Below, piece by piece: positions 25,380 to 36,474 of a stretch of DNA of 64,000 bases. Every line of letters starts with the position of its first letter. Position 1 is the first letter of the stretch. Both the position numbers and the translations under genes were made by a program. Under the pieces are notes generated by a model. The model made no database searches. It saw only the letters and a program-made list of their open reading frames with translations, and was not told the DNA's origin. This DNA is from Nigrospora sphaerica (lineage: Eukaryota; Ascomycota; Sordariomycetes; Amphisphaeriales; Apiosporaceae): positions 2,418,001 through 2,482,000 of the forward strand of contig JAGVVL010000002.1 of the NCBI GenBank assembly GCA_018287875.1, given 5' to 3'.

Positions 25380-26200
25380 TCACTCGGGGCTGAGGAGGAC
25401 CCGCGCCTTAGCGATCACGTTTCGAAGTTGTGCATGCCCGCCACGTTCGTCTCCGAACTTGATAATGCTGGGGAACGTCACGCAACATACGTCGCGCCCC
25501 GCGAGGCTGTCTTCATCCTCACCACCGATATCTTCCATCTCGGACGTGTCGAACATGGTCTTTTGATGTGGCAGGATGTGTGGCATCGCTACCTTGAAGA
25601 CGGCCTTCTGCACTGACAGCAGTCGGGCCAATGTCACGGCGGCGGTAGCAAGCGTTCGGAGTGCTTGGTCTCGCGCGTCGGTGGCACACACATCGGTGAT
25701 GGCGTCGAACAGCCGATTGACCCTCACGATGGCGCCCTCGACTATGGCATCCGTCTCGGCTTGGAGCTTTTGGACCGAGCCTTTTCTGACCATGTTCAAA
25801 GTGGTTGCACGCCACTGATTGGCAGCTTCGTCGGAACCTGATGGAGAATTGAGCCTGGCCTCATCCGCAAAGTGAGCCGGTAGGGGATGACTTACTCAGA
25901 GACGCCAGGTATCTCTCCATTTCCGCCAATTGCCGCGCTTGTTCCCCCGGCAGGCCTACGAAGTAGGCGCTAAAGATGGAATCTACCATGATTTGAGCGG
26001 TGATGGATTGCAGGAGATGCACCTTGGCCACGGAAGCCAGGACCCGGTACATGGGAACCAGCTCGGAGATTTCGCTCTTGATGGCTTCGCTGGCTGCCGG
26101 TACGTCTATCTCGTTGGTTAGTGCCGCGTATGCCTTAGTGTAGACAATTATACATATACATATATACACACATATAAGTATATGTATAGGTAAATATATG

Positions 26201-26234
<34 letters not shown>

Positions 26235-26975
26235 CAGCTGCCTACCTAGTTTGGCCTTTCTGAAGTGCATGATGACCCAGTTTTGCAAGCCGTTGGCTAG
26301 TTTCGACATGTCGTCGCCAAATTGGTCATCGCTCGTCTGCTCGCAGGTCCTAGTGTTGGTGCTGACCTGTTCCTTGAGCCCGCGGTTCAGCCGGTGCAAA
26401 CGGCGGATGTCGTCGTCCCTTTCGCGCAGCTCGCGCTTGAGTATCTCCCAGCCCTCCCTGAGCTCCCGCCGCTCGTCGTCGCGCGCGTCCACGTCGGCGC
26501 GCAGCAGGCGTAGCTCCGTGTCGGTCTGCAGGAACTGCTGGTTCAGGGCCGAGTGCTTGGCCTGCCAGAAGGCGGTCGTCTCGCTCTCGTTCTGCGAAAG
26601 CGCCTCAACCTGGCGCGCGAACTCGGCCTCGAGCACCACCAGCTCCCGCCGTAGCTCGGCGATGGTGTCGTCCTTGTCGCGGAGCAGCAGCTGCAGCTGC
26701 AGCTGGCCCTCGCGGTCCCGGGCGGCCGGGTCCTTGGCGGCGCTGCTAGCCACGCTGGCGCGGTCCGCGTCGAAGTGGGCGCGGCCGGCGGCGGCCTCGG
26801 TCTCGGCGCCGGGGGACGGCGTCGAGGCCCCCAGCTGGACGCGCGGCGGCGGTGCAATCACGCTGCCGCCGTCGCCGCCGCCGCCGTTGCTTTTGCCATG
26901 CGAGGAGCGAAGGGGCTGTGACGCGGATCCGCCGCCGCCGCCGCCGCCGGCTCGGCGTTTGTCGGAACTGCCCAT
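25380..26975 (-). CDS. Conserved fungal coiled-coil protein of unknown function
   Basis: Three exons (26975-26246, 26105-25896, 25837-25380) join to 465 residues. After a Gly/Ser-rich N-terminus (about 1-55), residues about 85-205 form a long charged coiled coil with repeated Leu heptads (DDTIAELRREL, LREGWEILKRELRERDDDIRRLHRL). A helical C-terminal domain follows, with SKLANGLQNWVIMHF, LVPMYRVLASVAKVHLLQSI, IMVDSIFSAYFVGLPGEQ, ATTLNMVRK and SEMEDIGGEDEDSLAGRDVCCVTFP, ending NVIAKARVLLSPE. I recall this C-terminal block from uncharacterised proteins across filamentous ascomycetes; no function is known to me. The coiled coil suggests a scaffold or cytoskeletal adaptor. Intron 1 carries a TA/TG microsatellite next to its donor on the minus strand. 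Confidence 0.82.
26192..26235. repeat. TA/TG dinucleotide microsatellite
   Basis: Alternating TA then TG repeats lie inside intron 1 of the coiled-coil gene, within about 10 bp of its minus-strand donor at 26245. Confidence 0.85.
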
Positions 26976-27892
26976 GGGTTTCGGGCTGCTATGTTGTGCG
27001 GTGGGTGCGTTTTGATGGCTGGTTTGCCGGGGTCAAGATTCAGTTACTTGTGAGGGGGGTGGGAGTGGGGACGACAGTTCGGGGCGTGGGCGTCTGGTCG
27101 GGTCCGGAGATGTCGCGACGACATGGCCATCGGAGCCGCAAAAAGACGGCTGTGTGCCCGGCGACGCCGAGGGGCGTTCACGGTTTTCTGGATTGGCGGT
27201 TGCCTGGTCTGAACGGTTTAGAATCCCGCGCGACACGAGGGTGGGCATCTCCGCTCTTTGGGCCATGATCCTTCCTGGTGGTCTCCAAGTATGTTAGGTA
27301 AGTGCCCAAGACGTAGGAGGTACGTAACACAAACAGGCACTCGGTAGGCCGACTTTTAGCGCATGGGGCTGCGCGCGTCATTCTGTTACCTCAGCAGGTC
27401 CGCGCGGGCGGCCGTCGGTTTGGAACCCGGCACACACTAGGCGCACCGCACGGGCCAGATATCCCATGGCGTGGGAGACGGGCGCTTATCCTATTCCGCC
27501 GCACAAACTTGCCTACCTTGGGCAGACGGCGAACCCATGCCCGGAAGGCTGATAGGGCTGAAGACTCGAGCAGTACTGTGTACTTGAGTCCCCAATCGGT
27601 CCGATCCCGCATGCAAGCTACTGTAGATACCTCGGGGCCCTTGCCGAGGATGGGCATCGCGCACCACAACGCCCGCCTGGGGCTTATACGTTGTACAAGA
27701 TCCCGCGAGACTCGGACCGGTTCTCGACCAAGCTGGAGCCGGTCGACGGCTATGAAAACCGACCAGTAGCGCACCCGTTATCGGTGCATGGTTTTTTTTT
27801 TTCTCTTTTTCACCGCAGCGAGTAAACCAAGGCCTTTGTGGTGGATAAGTACTTCTTTGGCAGAGGCGCTAACCCCGTCGGCGGCGCACTCA
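26976..27892. other. Intergenic: coiled-coil gene promoter
   Basis: Upstream of the coiled-coil gene and downstream of the phosphoesterase gene. No gene or recognised element. Confidence 0.45.
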
Positions 27893-28606
27893 TTACATTT
27901 CCAAGTCGATCTCGGCCTCGACCTCGTAGGCCTCATCACCGTCCTCTTGCTCCTTGGCGCCCATGCGGCAGATGGCCAGCTTTTCCGGCGTCACGTCGCG
28001 CATGAAGACGAAGTCGCCGTAGCGGTCCAAGACCCCCCTTGCATCCACCGTCAGCCTCTCCCGCCGCTTCCCGCGGCGGCCCGCCTTGACGTAGAGCGTG
28101 TTGAGGATGGTCGCATGCAGCAGCAGTGGCCGGGCCTCGTCCAGCATCAGGCCGGCCGTCTGGAAGGCCGCCCGGACCTGCTCGCAGAGCCACAGCAGCG
28201 TCCCGTCCGCGTCCACGGGCGCGCTGTAGAGCACCGAGGCCCGCGCCGCCGGCTGCATCGAGTGCAGCCCCCGGAGCGTGATGGCGAGGCCGCCCGGAGT
28301 CTCCGCGCCGCCGCCAGCCCCGCGCGCCGCCGCCGCCGGCCGGGCGTCCTCGAGCAGCTGCCGCGGCGCCAGTGACTTCAGTAGCTCGACGGCCTTGTCG
28401 AGGCCCTCGTTCCGGGGAAAGCTCATGACGCCGAGGGTGAGATGCAGCGTGCCGAGGGGCCGGATGGACTCGGCCGGAAACCCATAGCTGTCCGGACTGG
28501 TCACGTCGGCACTGAACGAGGCGAGGCTGGAGGCGAGCTGGGGCCGCGACAGCTTGGTGACCAATGGAATACACAGGAAATGTGTTGGCGATGGTTTGGG
28601 TGGCAT
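27893..28606 (-). CDS. AKAP7/2H-phosphoesterase-like protein
   Basis: Single-exon frame of 237 residues matching the AKAP7/AKAP18 central domain and ASCC1 group of the 2H phosphoesterase superfamily (relatives include LigT RNA 2',3'-cyclic phosphodiesterases). THFLCIPLV marks the first strand. The two catalytic HxTx motifs are intact: HLTL in GTLHLTLGVMSF and HATI in LLHATILNTLYV. This predicts a 2',3'-cyclic or 2',5'-linked phosphodiester substrate; the natural substrate in fungi is unknown. The C-terminus is acidic. I chose the ATG at 28606 because it sits in the favourable context CAAAATGCC and THFLCIPLV follows within about ten residues. The frame remains open upstream through a C20 run (Pro codons), which would give a Pro-rich extension from another ATG at about 28645 that seems less likely. 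Confidence 0.82.
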   Translation of the reverse strand: MPPKPSPTHFLCIPLVTKLSRPQLASSLASFSADVTSPDSYGFPAESIRPLGTLHLTLGVMSFPRNEGLDKAVELLKSLAPRQLLEDARPAAAARGAGGGAETPGGLAITLRGLHSMQPAARASVLYSAPVDADGTLLWLCEQVRAAFQTAGLMLDEARPLLLHATILNTLYVKAGRRGKRRERLTVDARGVLDRYGDFVFMRDVTPEKLAICRMGAKEQEDGDEAYEVEAEIDLEM

Positions 28607-30230
28607 TTTGGGGGGGGGGGGGGGGGGGGCTTGGCCCGTGGGCATCAGATCCCACCTAGACAAGAGAGGCGAGGGCGTGCAGTAAGTAGAACCCCGCGCG
28701 CTGAGTTACGAAGCGAAAGGAGGACGAGAAATCGGACCGCAACGGTTCTAAGGCATGTGGCGGCGCGCTATTGACGGGCCGCCGTTTCCATAGTAGTTAC
28801 TCCTGAGGTCCGGGATGGAAGGATAATGGTAGTTCGGAGGGATGATTGAGATACTTCCAACGGATGGATGCTGGCCGGGGTGCTGGCGTCTTGCAAATAG
28901 ACTGCTTATGTAAGTACTTATGTACATGTAGGTAGGCCCTAGTGACCGATGGACCCCACTTTTGATGGAAACGCCGTATGCACTTTCCAAACACCCGTCA
29001 CGGCCTCTACCGCGCTTGAATGCCCAGCCCACTTACATGGCCACGAGTGGTGACTGGACATGGCAACTGCTCTAAGAGGCAGGTAGACCCTATAGTAGGT
29101 ACTAAGAGACGTTCCCAACGGGTGGCATACTGGCTGTCTGTCTGCTGCCAGCCATCCCTAATTCTCTTGTGTGTGACACTTTGTTTGTGGCTCAGCCAAA
29201 GCATCCTCCATTCCGATGGGGCCGTTCCCATCCTCTTGTTGTCCGCGCAGGGCAGTGATCTTCGCATCACCCGCTGGGGCCAGACGATCTGGCCGTCTAG
29301 CCCCGTCGGCAATAGCTTTTTGCGCTGCCCCTTGGTGACGCAAATGCACCGGCACCAGCACTAGGGAGACCAGCACACACACACACGCATACACCCGTTC
29401 CTCCGACGGAGAAAGCTCACGCTGCCAGTGCTGCCGCAACCAATCCCCCCCCCTCCGGGGCCGCTGTGTGCGAGGCTGCAGAGTCAACAACCTAGGCCTA
29501 CGTCATCAACGTATGCCTGTTCGGGATGACGTAGACTGTGGGTGAAGAGGCCTGCCGTCACAGGCTGACGGGGGACAAAGCTTGCGCCTGCGCACGAGGA
29601 GCTACTGTGACCTAGGTGCAGGCCTGCGCCCACCGCGTCATGGCACGACGGCCTGTGTGTAGGGCTGGTTGCTCCCCGTGTTGTCGTTGCTAGTGTAGTG
29701 CCTGTACGCGTAGGTCCGGGAGCTGCGAGCGTATTAATTCAATATCGTGGGTTGTTCCGATTCATATGACACTCTCTGGGCGTCGGTGGAAATGCGTGCA
29801 TGCTGTCATCGAATACTCTCTCTATATTTAAGGGGTGTGAGAGCCTCCCCCCTGCCCGGACTCTCGACGACGGGCACGTGCGCCGTGGTGCTCCCACCGT
29901 GCTACCACTGCTCCAGTCTCACCAGAGAAAACAAAGCGTGATCTATGAGACGACGACAGCGACCATGGCCGAAAGAGACGGCCTGCCTGCTCGTGGGTAT
30001 TGCCAAATGCCACCCTCCCCACGTCAAAGACGGCCCACCAGACTGTTCCCCTTGGGCCGCCGTCTCTACCTGTCGACGTTCCGTGGGTGTCGGTCCACGG
30101 GAAGACGTAAGGGGCTGCTACACGGCCGCCGCCCCCCAGACCAGACCAGCCCCGAAAACCCAGGCGCGGCGGGCTGGGAAGCGTAGCCGGTTGCCGTGAG
30201 CGAGAAACAACATCCTCAACAAGTGCTGGT
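28607..30230. other. Intergenic region with simple repeats
   Basis: Holds the leader of the phosphoesterase gene, with a G20 run at 28610-28629 (C20 on the gene strand), and the 3' side of ypd1. An AC dinucleotide run lies at about 29373-29388. No gene recognised. Confidence 0.45.
28610..28629. repeat. G20 homopolymer (C20 on the gene strand)
   Basis: Twenty consecutive G, ending three bases before the chosen minus-strand ATG. Likely variable in length. Confidence 0.95.
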
Positions 30231-31006
30231 TTAAGTTGAGCTAGTGTTGAAGAAATTCTTGAGGATTGTCTCGACCTCGCTGTACTCGGTCTTGACCGTC
30301 TTCAGCGTCTCGGTGATGCGCTCGAGACAGAGCTTCTCATCCTTCTCTGGTGTACCGTCCTCATTCTCCTTCTTTCCGTACCGCTGGATCTTCTCACAGC
30401 TGTCCTTGACCTTATTCAAGCCCAAAGTGGCCGAAGAGCCTTTCAGAAAGTGGCCAAGCCTGGAAAGCTCCTCGAGGTCCTTGGCCTCCCTGGTAGCGAG
30501 ATAGCAATGGTTAGTAACGCACGCACGATGCTGCTGCTGCCGTGGGAACCGAGGGTGCAGGCGGGAACGGAGGCGGGAACGGAGGCGTAGCACTTTGGCG
30601 ACGGCAATGGCGACAGCAGTGAAGGCAGAACACGGAGACTGTGTACGTATGCGCGCGCAGAGGGGAGCAGAGGGGAGCAGAGGGGAAATGGAGGGGGGGG
30701 GGACCCTGGCGTTATCGCCGTAAGGGCGGGACTCACAGGGCCTGATCCATCTTCTCAAAGGTGTCCTCCGCCTGCTCGAAAAAACCAAAGACAATAGACT
30801 GGCTGAACTCGCGGTCATCCTCACTGTCATCCATCTCCAAGATCTGGCCAAAAGTGACCGTGTCGACAGCGTCTCCCAGGTCGGGGAGGTTGGAGTCTCC
30901 GTCGTGCTGCGGCAGTGAGAGAGCTACGTCAGTACCCATACACACTCCTCTCCCGGACGGGCCAGCTAGTATGACGCGTGACACTCACGTTGTCGGCGGA
31001 AGCCAT
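30231..31006 (-). CDS. ypd1: Histidine-containing phosphotransfer protein Ypd1
   Basis: Three exons (31006-30989, 30906-30737, 30489-30231) join to 148 residues, usual for fungal HPt proteins. Ypd1 carries phosphate from the receiver domain of hybrid histidine kinases to response regulators such as Ssk1 and Skn7, in the osmotic, oxidative and fungicide-response phosphorelay, moving between cytosol and nucleus. The four-helix core is evident: TFGQILEMDD, FSQSIVFGFFEQAEDTFEKMD, and the signature RLGHFLKGSSATLGL with phospho-accepting His76 and conserved Lys79. KVKDSCEKIQRYG follows, then a final helix ending ILKNFFNTSST. Exon 1 encodes only six residues (MASADN). Intron 2 (30490-30736) is long for this window and carries short tandem duplications. 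There is normally one copy per fungal genome. Confidence 0.95.
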
Positions 31007-31464
31007 GGCGCTCAGGGTATGGGCGGGTATGCACAGCAGAGGCTGACCGGCTGGGGGGAGAGGGGGTTTAGGAAGGAAGGCGAGGTGCGCGATGTCGCGA
31101 TGCAACTCGAGTCAGGAATGGGCGCCGGAGGAGAGAGCGCGGGGAGTCAGGCAGGGTGGCAGGTGAACCAAACCTGCGGCGCAAGAGGGAAGAGGCGGGA
31201 GCGGGATGGTTTCGGCTTAGAGGGGCACGAGTATTCCCAAATGGAAAAAAATAAGCGTCGGAGTAGTACGTTTGGAGGCAGGGAGACCGGCTTAGGTTGA
31301 AAAAGTGATACTCCCGAGGCTGGCGACCAGTGATATGGGCGTGGGTGACGAGGTAAAAGACGCTGGGGTGGGGCGGGCTGAAGGTGTGCGAGCGATGGAT
31401 GGAATGGATGGTATGCGCGACGGGTGGGTAAAACAGTTGATAGGTAGGCTTAGTAGGTAAAATA

Positions 31465-31500
31465 GGTAGCTAAGTAGGAGGAGGTAGCTAAGTAGGAGGA
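31465..31500. repeat. 18-bp tandem duplication rich in GTAGG
   Basis: Two exact copies of GGTAGCTAAGTAGGAGGA are followed by a degenerate third, in a stretch of GTAGG-type motifs about 460 bp upstream of ypd1. Confidence 0.85.
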
Positions 31501-34500
31501 GGTAGGTAAGCAAGTAGTTACTTTCGTCAATAGACGAGGTAGCAGCGGCGTCTAGTTAGGTCCGTTAGCTTGAGAAAGTACGGGAAGTGTGAGAGGTCGT
31601 TAGAGGAGGCTTTAGGAGGTGTTTACAGGGCTTCCTGGAAGGGGGGGGCCTAGATGGTGGTGCGCTTACGCAGGTGGCCTGGCGGACACTGGCGGAGGGG
31701 GAGAGGGAGAGAGAGTCTGTATGTAGGTAGGCTCTCGTTTTCCACCTTAGGTGCATTTTTTCACCTTCCCTCTAGTAGCCCGTATCATGGGCATCTATTG
31801 GGATGGGAACTCACCACCGCTTCTGCTTCCATACTGTACCTGGTCCCGTCTCATCCTTGATCCCATGGACAACCCCCCCTCCCCCGGCGGTGGGTAGATG
31901 GCCCGTTACTTGGGACAAAACAAAGCATGGAACGAGATCCCACCGAGGGTTGCTCGAAAAACTCCCGTAAGTACTGCCCCTCCTGCCCGCCCATCGGAGC
32001 TGGAAGGGGGAGGATGGAGAGGAGGGGATGCCGGGCTGCAGCGGTCCTGGAAAACGACGAATGCTGGCTGGCTTCGGGCCATACGCTGGGATCGTTCGTA
32101 GGGCACCTGGGTGGGATCGAGCCGAGAGGGGGTGGATGGAGACAGACCGGTTCCTATCTACGAGTGGCCGGCTTGGGATAAGGTGAAGATGGATCATGGT
32201 TGACCGGCGAGGCGGCAAACTGTCTCTCGCTAACAAATGCCCACCCACTGTCCCGCTCAGCCGTCGTGAAATTGATGTTGCCGGACACCAGCCGGCCGCG
32301 GGGATGCCCTCGTTTCGTGTCCACACCCTGGCGCGTAGCGGGGTCGCTCTGCATTGTACCCTGATTCTTCTTTCCTTTGTGTATACTATTACACCACGAA
32401 CTTACACAACCTGCCATTTGCATAATTTCCACCTTAGATACCTCGAGTAGCAAGTGCGGCTATGTACGATGTACGCACATTGCTCTCTGCTGGTTGCAAT
32501 CCACGATGATTTCCCGTCCGGCGTGGCCGGTACTCGTAGATGTACCCATATCCTTTGGGTTACACGTTGAGTACAGTACATAGGGGATGCGCTAACTAGG
32601 TCGGACCTTACCACCGTCAGGCCCCTGGTACATGTCAAGCATATATGAATATATAAAGATATATGGATGTACCTAGTTGGGAAGAACGTAGGTCGGCTCC
32701 CCCTCCATCATGGGAACAAGCAGGGAAGAATCGTGTGCGTGTCCTCGCTCGGCGCGGTCCAGTCGTCGTCGATAAGTAGCGTTTGGATGAGGTGTCAACG
32801 GGCTGACTGGCGTCGAGTCTCCATCTCACGAGGGGTATGAAAAATCAAAGAACAAAAAAAAAGGATCAGCCATGGAGGGGCCAGGGGGGCAAGGTGCTGT
32901 GGGTCGGCTGTCTGGCCCCCCTGCCACTCAAAACTCAGGCCGAGCCGGAAGAGGTCTTCAGGTCAAGTGGGAAGATCCACGCCGGCTGCAGCCGGCTCGC
33001 TCGTGCCAGTGTCCTTAAGACCTCACTGTCTCAGTCACCACGTTGGGCCTTCCTGTGGGAGACCCGCCCCGGAGAAACAGGCCACTAATTTTCACTGCGG
33101 CACCGGCCCATCGTGAGCTGCTGAGTTGCACCCCGAGAGAGGCCTGAGTGCCTGGCAAGCCGGGAGCTCGCCTCATCTTTCACGACCGCTCCACCACTCG
33201 TGTTTCGACAACGGATGCTCACGCTGTCTTCGGGCGTCATTCTCATCGGCTGGGATTAGCGAGACGGCACTTGACCCTCTCGGCCAGCATCGTCATCGTC
33301 ATCGTCGCTCGCCTTCCAATCTAGGTGGCATGATTCAGGCTCTCGTACACAGGCCCCCTGGATCACCGTGGCCACGGCCGGCCGGGAAAAGCCTGCCATG
33401 ATGCCATGCTCAAAGCTCCCAGCTGCCCATGGGCACCGACTTTAGACACCAGAACCCAGCAAGCCTCGAGTGATCGGCATTCTTCCGCATTCTGCCTTAT
33501 TCGCACCCCGCTGCACTGATGTTTAGTGCCGACAACCACGCACCGCAGAGACCGGCAGGAGGTAGGTAATGGTAGTTGTAGTAGAAAGATACTGACGTTC
33601 TCGTGGAGATGGAGCACCACGCCTGCCGGCCAGCATGATTCTCTTGTCAAGGCGACCCAGGGTACCATGCCGGTAAGAGCGCCGGTTCTGAGGTACGACA
33701 CTACGAAGCGGCCTTTCAGGGCGGGCATTGCTTCGCATCACCGAGAGACCTCATAAACGGCGCCGTGCGACGGTTGAGACGTGCTCGCCCCACGGCCGAG
33801 GGGGGCCGTTACATAGTTGTACACGTGCGTGTGTAGGGGCATTCGTACTTCAATCTACGAAGTACCACTATCTGTACGAAAGTAGGTGCCGCTGTGGAGG
33901 GCCCACGATAATAGCGCACTGCCAACGACGGAGCCTCGGGCGACAAGCTGGTGCCCACGAGCCCTTCGGGGCCCGGATGCAGGGTCCTCGCCAGGCGGGA
34001 GGCTGGGAGTTTTCTCCTTGAACTTTCGAGGGTTGGGGACCCATGCGGGTCACGGAGGAGGCAGCGGTCGTTGGTGGTGGACATGGCTTGCATGCGAGGC
34101 CTGCGAGCCTGCCCGAGGAGTGGAGCGTTGCGAACCACCTTAGTCCACCAAAATCAATAGCATCCCATTCATCCGGTTGCCCCTGGACGGCGCCCCGAGT
34201 GAGGAAGAAGAAAAAAAGCCGACGGGACGGCCGTCCGCGAAAGCCCGTCCGGCAAACGGGCCATACCGTCTTTCCCGTCTTGCGGCATTCAGCTGCTGCT
34301 GCTCGGCGGTGCCGCCGCTTGCTGCCGCCCTCTCGCGCCAGATTCCCGAAGCTCCAATCTGGATGGGATCTCCCAGTGGGGTCCAGCACGCTACGCCACG
34401 ACGTCATACCGCTTGGGCAGCCAGCGTCATAGGTTGCACCACCCGAACCACTCGTTCCGCCGCCTGCGCCGAGCTTCAGGGGTCCAGCGCGTATGGCTAT

Positions 34501-34603
34501 TATCCCGTATTTGTAGTACGCTGGACACACTGGAGTAATCTGAAGGCACAACCAGTACCTTCCTATGGTGTCAGCCCCCGCGCGCTGGCTTTACAGACAC
34601 TCA

Positions 34604-34621
34604 CTACCTACCTACCTACCT
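34604..34621. repeat. Tandem TACC motif
   Basis: Four consecutive TACC units, part of the dispersed motif family found only in non-coding parts of the window. Confidence 0.8.
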
Positions 34622-36474
34622 CTCTCTCCGAGCTCTATCGCTCTCCGTCTCCCTCCTCGGATATACAGTGTGTTCGGATTGGCATGCCCACCGGGCTCCG
34701 TCAGCAAAGGCGTTCCGCCTCGCCGACTCCCTGCTAACCGCTCCTTCGCGGGCACACGTGTATACCAGTACCGACGTTGCGCACTCGGTGCAACGCAGCC
34801 TCGCCAGCCCCAAGTCTAGACCGTACTGTGGAATCCCTTCTCGGGCGGAAACAGGGAAGATGTGCATTGGGGCGCGAGTCATGGGAACCTCACCCGCGCA
34901 AGCCCCGGGGGACATGCAGGCAGCGCAGCGCCCTCGGGCTGCCCTACCGCCGTAGCGCTCTCCTTCGGCCGCCATTTTTCTGCCGGCCTTCCGGCGGCGT
35001 CTTTGGCGTACTTGTCCCACAGCGCAGCTAGCTCCCCTCCAGAGGATGGGTGCTACATACGATATTCGACCTGGAGTCTGAGCTTTTTCCGACCGCCCTG
35101 CTGTTTCTGCCCCTGCCGTCCTCCAAACCCTGAAGTGTGTGGGTGGCATGTATGCCCCCTGTTGCCTGTCTGTCTGGCGCTGGCCAGCAGCCCGGCGTCC
35201 CCGCTGCGTTCGTCCAGAAGACCACAACGTTTACGAAACCGAGTCCCAGCCCAAAGACGGCGGCGGCTTTGTGCGCATGCGCGCGTTCATTTCTCGGCAC
35301 CAGCGGTTTTGGTCACGGACACGGACCCGAGCTTGCTAATTAAACCGAAATAGTCCAAGGCCCGCTTCTGGAACTACCCTACCGAACCACGCTGGCCGCC
35401 AGTCAGTGCTGAATAAGAGAGGTGGTCGTCCGTTGTCAGAATACCACCACCGATATATCAGCTCGAGCGATTGGCTCCCAGCATGCTCCTGCCGACTCTT
35501 TTTAACCCATCCCGTTTCTCCTCCCCCCGGTCAGCCGGCATCACACGCCCGTACCCAACGACACTACCCAAGGGCGGAGCCGAGCCCATTCCATGTGAGC
35601 CGTTGATCGCAACACTACCCGCCGGGTCGTGGTCACGTCCACTTACGTAGGTTTGTTACCACTACCATGGTATATTCACTATTGCATAATGGGGTTTGAG
35701 CCGCAGACAGAGTCAGGTCTGTGTAACAGGGGCGGCTGGCTGTCTCCGGCCGCGATGTGGGAAAACAGGTTTTCCAGGGCTTTTCAGTGGGCAGGGAAAT
35801 CATGTGCTTGGCCCTTGGCCCTTGGTCGCCGTGTCGAGCCGGTCCCCGCACCGAAACCATGCGATTTCTGTACGAATCCTTCCTCCTTCTTTCCCACGAA
35901 TACCCGCGCTGGCTCCTAACGGAAGCGTCGCTTCGGGTCCCTCGAGCTTGTTCGGGGCTGCTGCACACTTACTGTATGACGCCGCTCGTCGCGTGGGGGG
36001 TTCCTGGATGCGCGGGAAGGCCGTCCTAGGTGACTCCTACTGACCGAATGAAGGATACCTACTGGTAGGTGCACGCCCTTGCTCATATGCCCTTCATCCG
36101 TGCTTGAGTACGCGGTGGGTGAGTGGCCGGGATGCTGGATTGCCTAAGAGTATTCTATCTACTGTGATTATGGATGGCCCTCAGGGCGCCCCGATAATGG
36201 TCCCGGCATCCTTGAACGAATTGCCGCCCGCTGTTTGCATTCTCTTTCAGACTTCTATTATATAGGAATATAGACTCCCTACTTACCAACTCCGTTCCAA
36301 GGCAATCGAGCTGGTAACTAGGGCCCAAGCTGTGAACTTATGGGGGCAACTGCCTGCAGTGCTTCCGCAAACACGTCGTAATCCACATAAAACCTATGCC
36401 ATCGCGGATGCCACCAGCCGGGCTGGTTGTGCCCATCATGCTTTTTGTGTCCTATGCACTTGTGCGGCGGGCGC

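Larger units (their letters stand above)
31007..36474. other. 5.5 kb gene-poor region
   Basis: No convincing gene. Frames of 130-230 codons occur (for example 33868-34551 and 34616-35227, minus) but lack domain features. The ypd1 side holds an 18-bp tandem repeat (31465-31500) amid TAGGTAGG-type motifs. A TACC run lies at 34604-34621. Possible non-coding transcripts cannot be judged. Confidence 0.4.

Noticed and set aside
33868..34551. 227-codon minus-strand frame
   Set aside because: Composition-driven; no domain, and contains arbitrary poly-Phe and poly-Gly patches.
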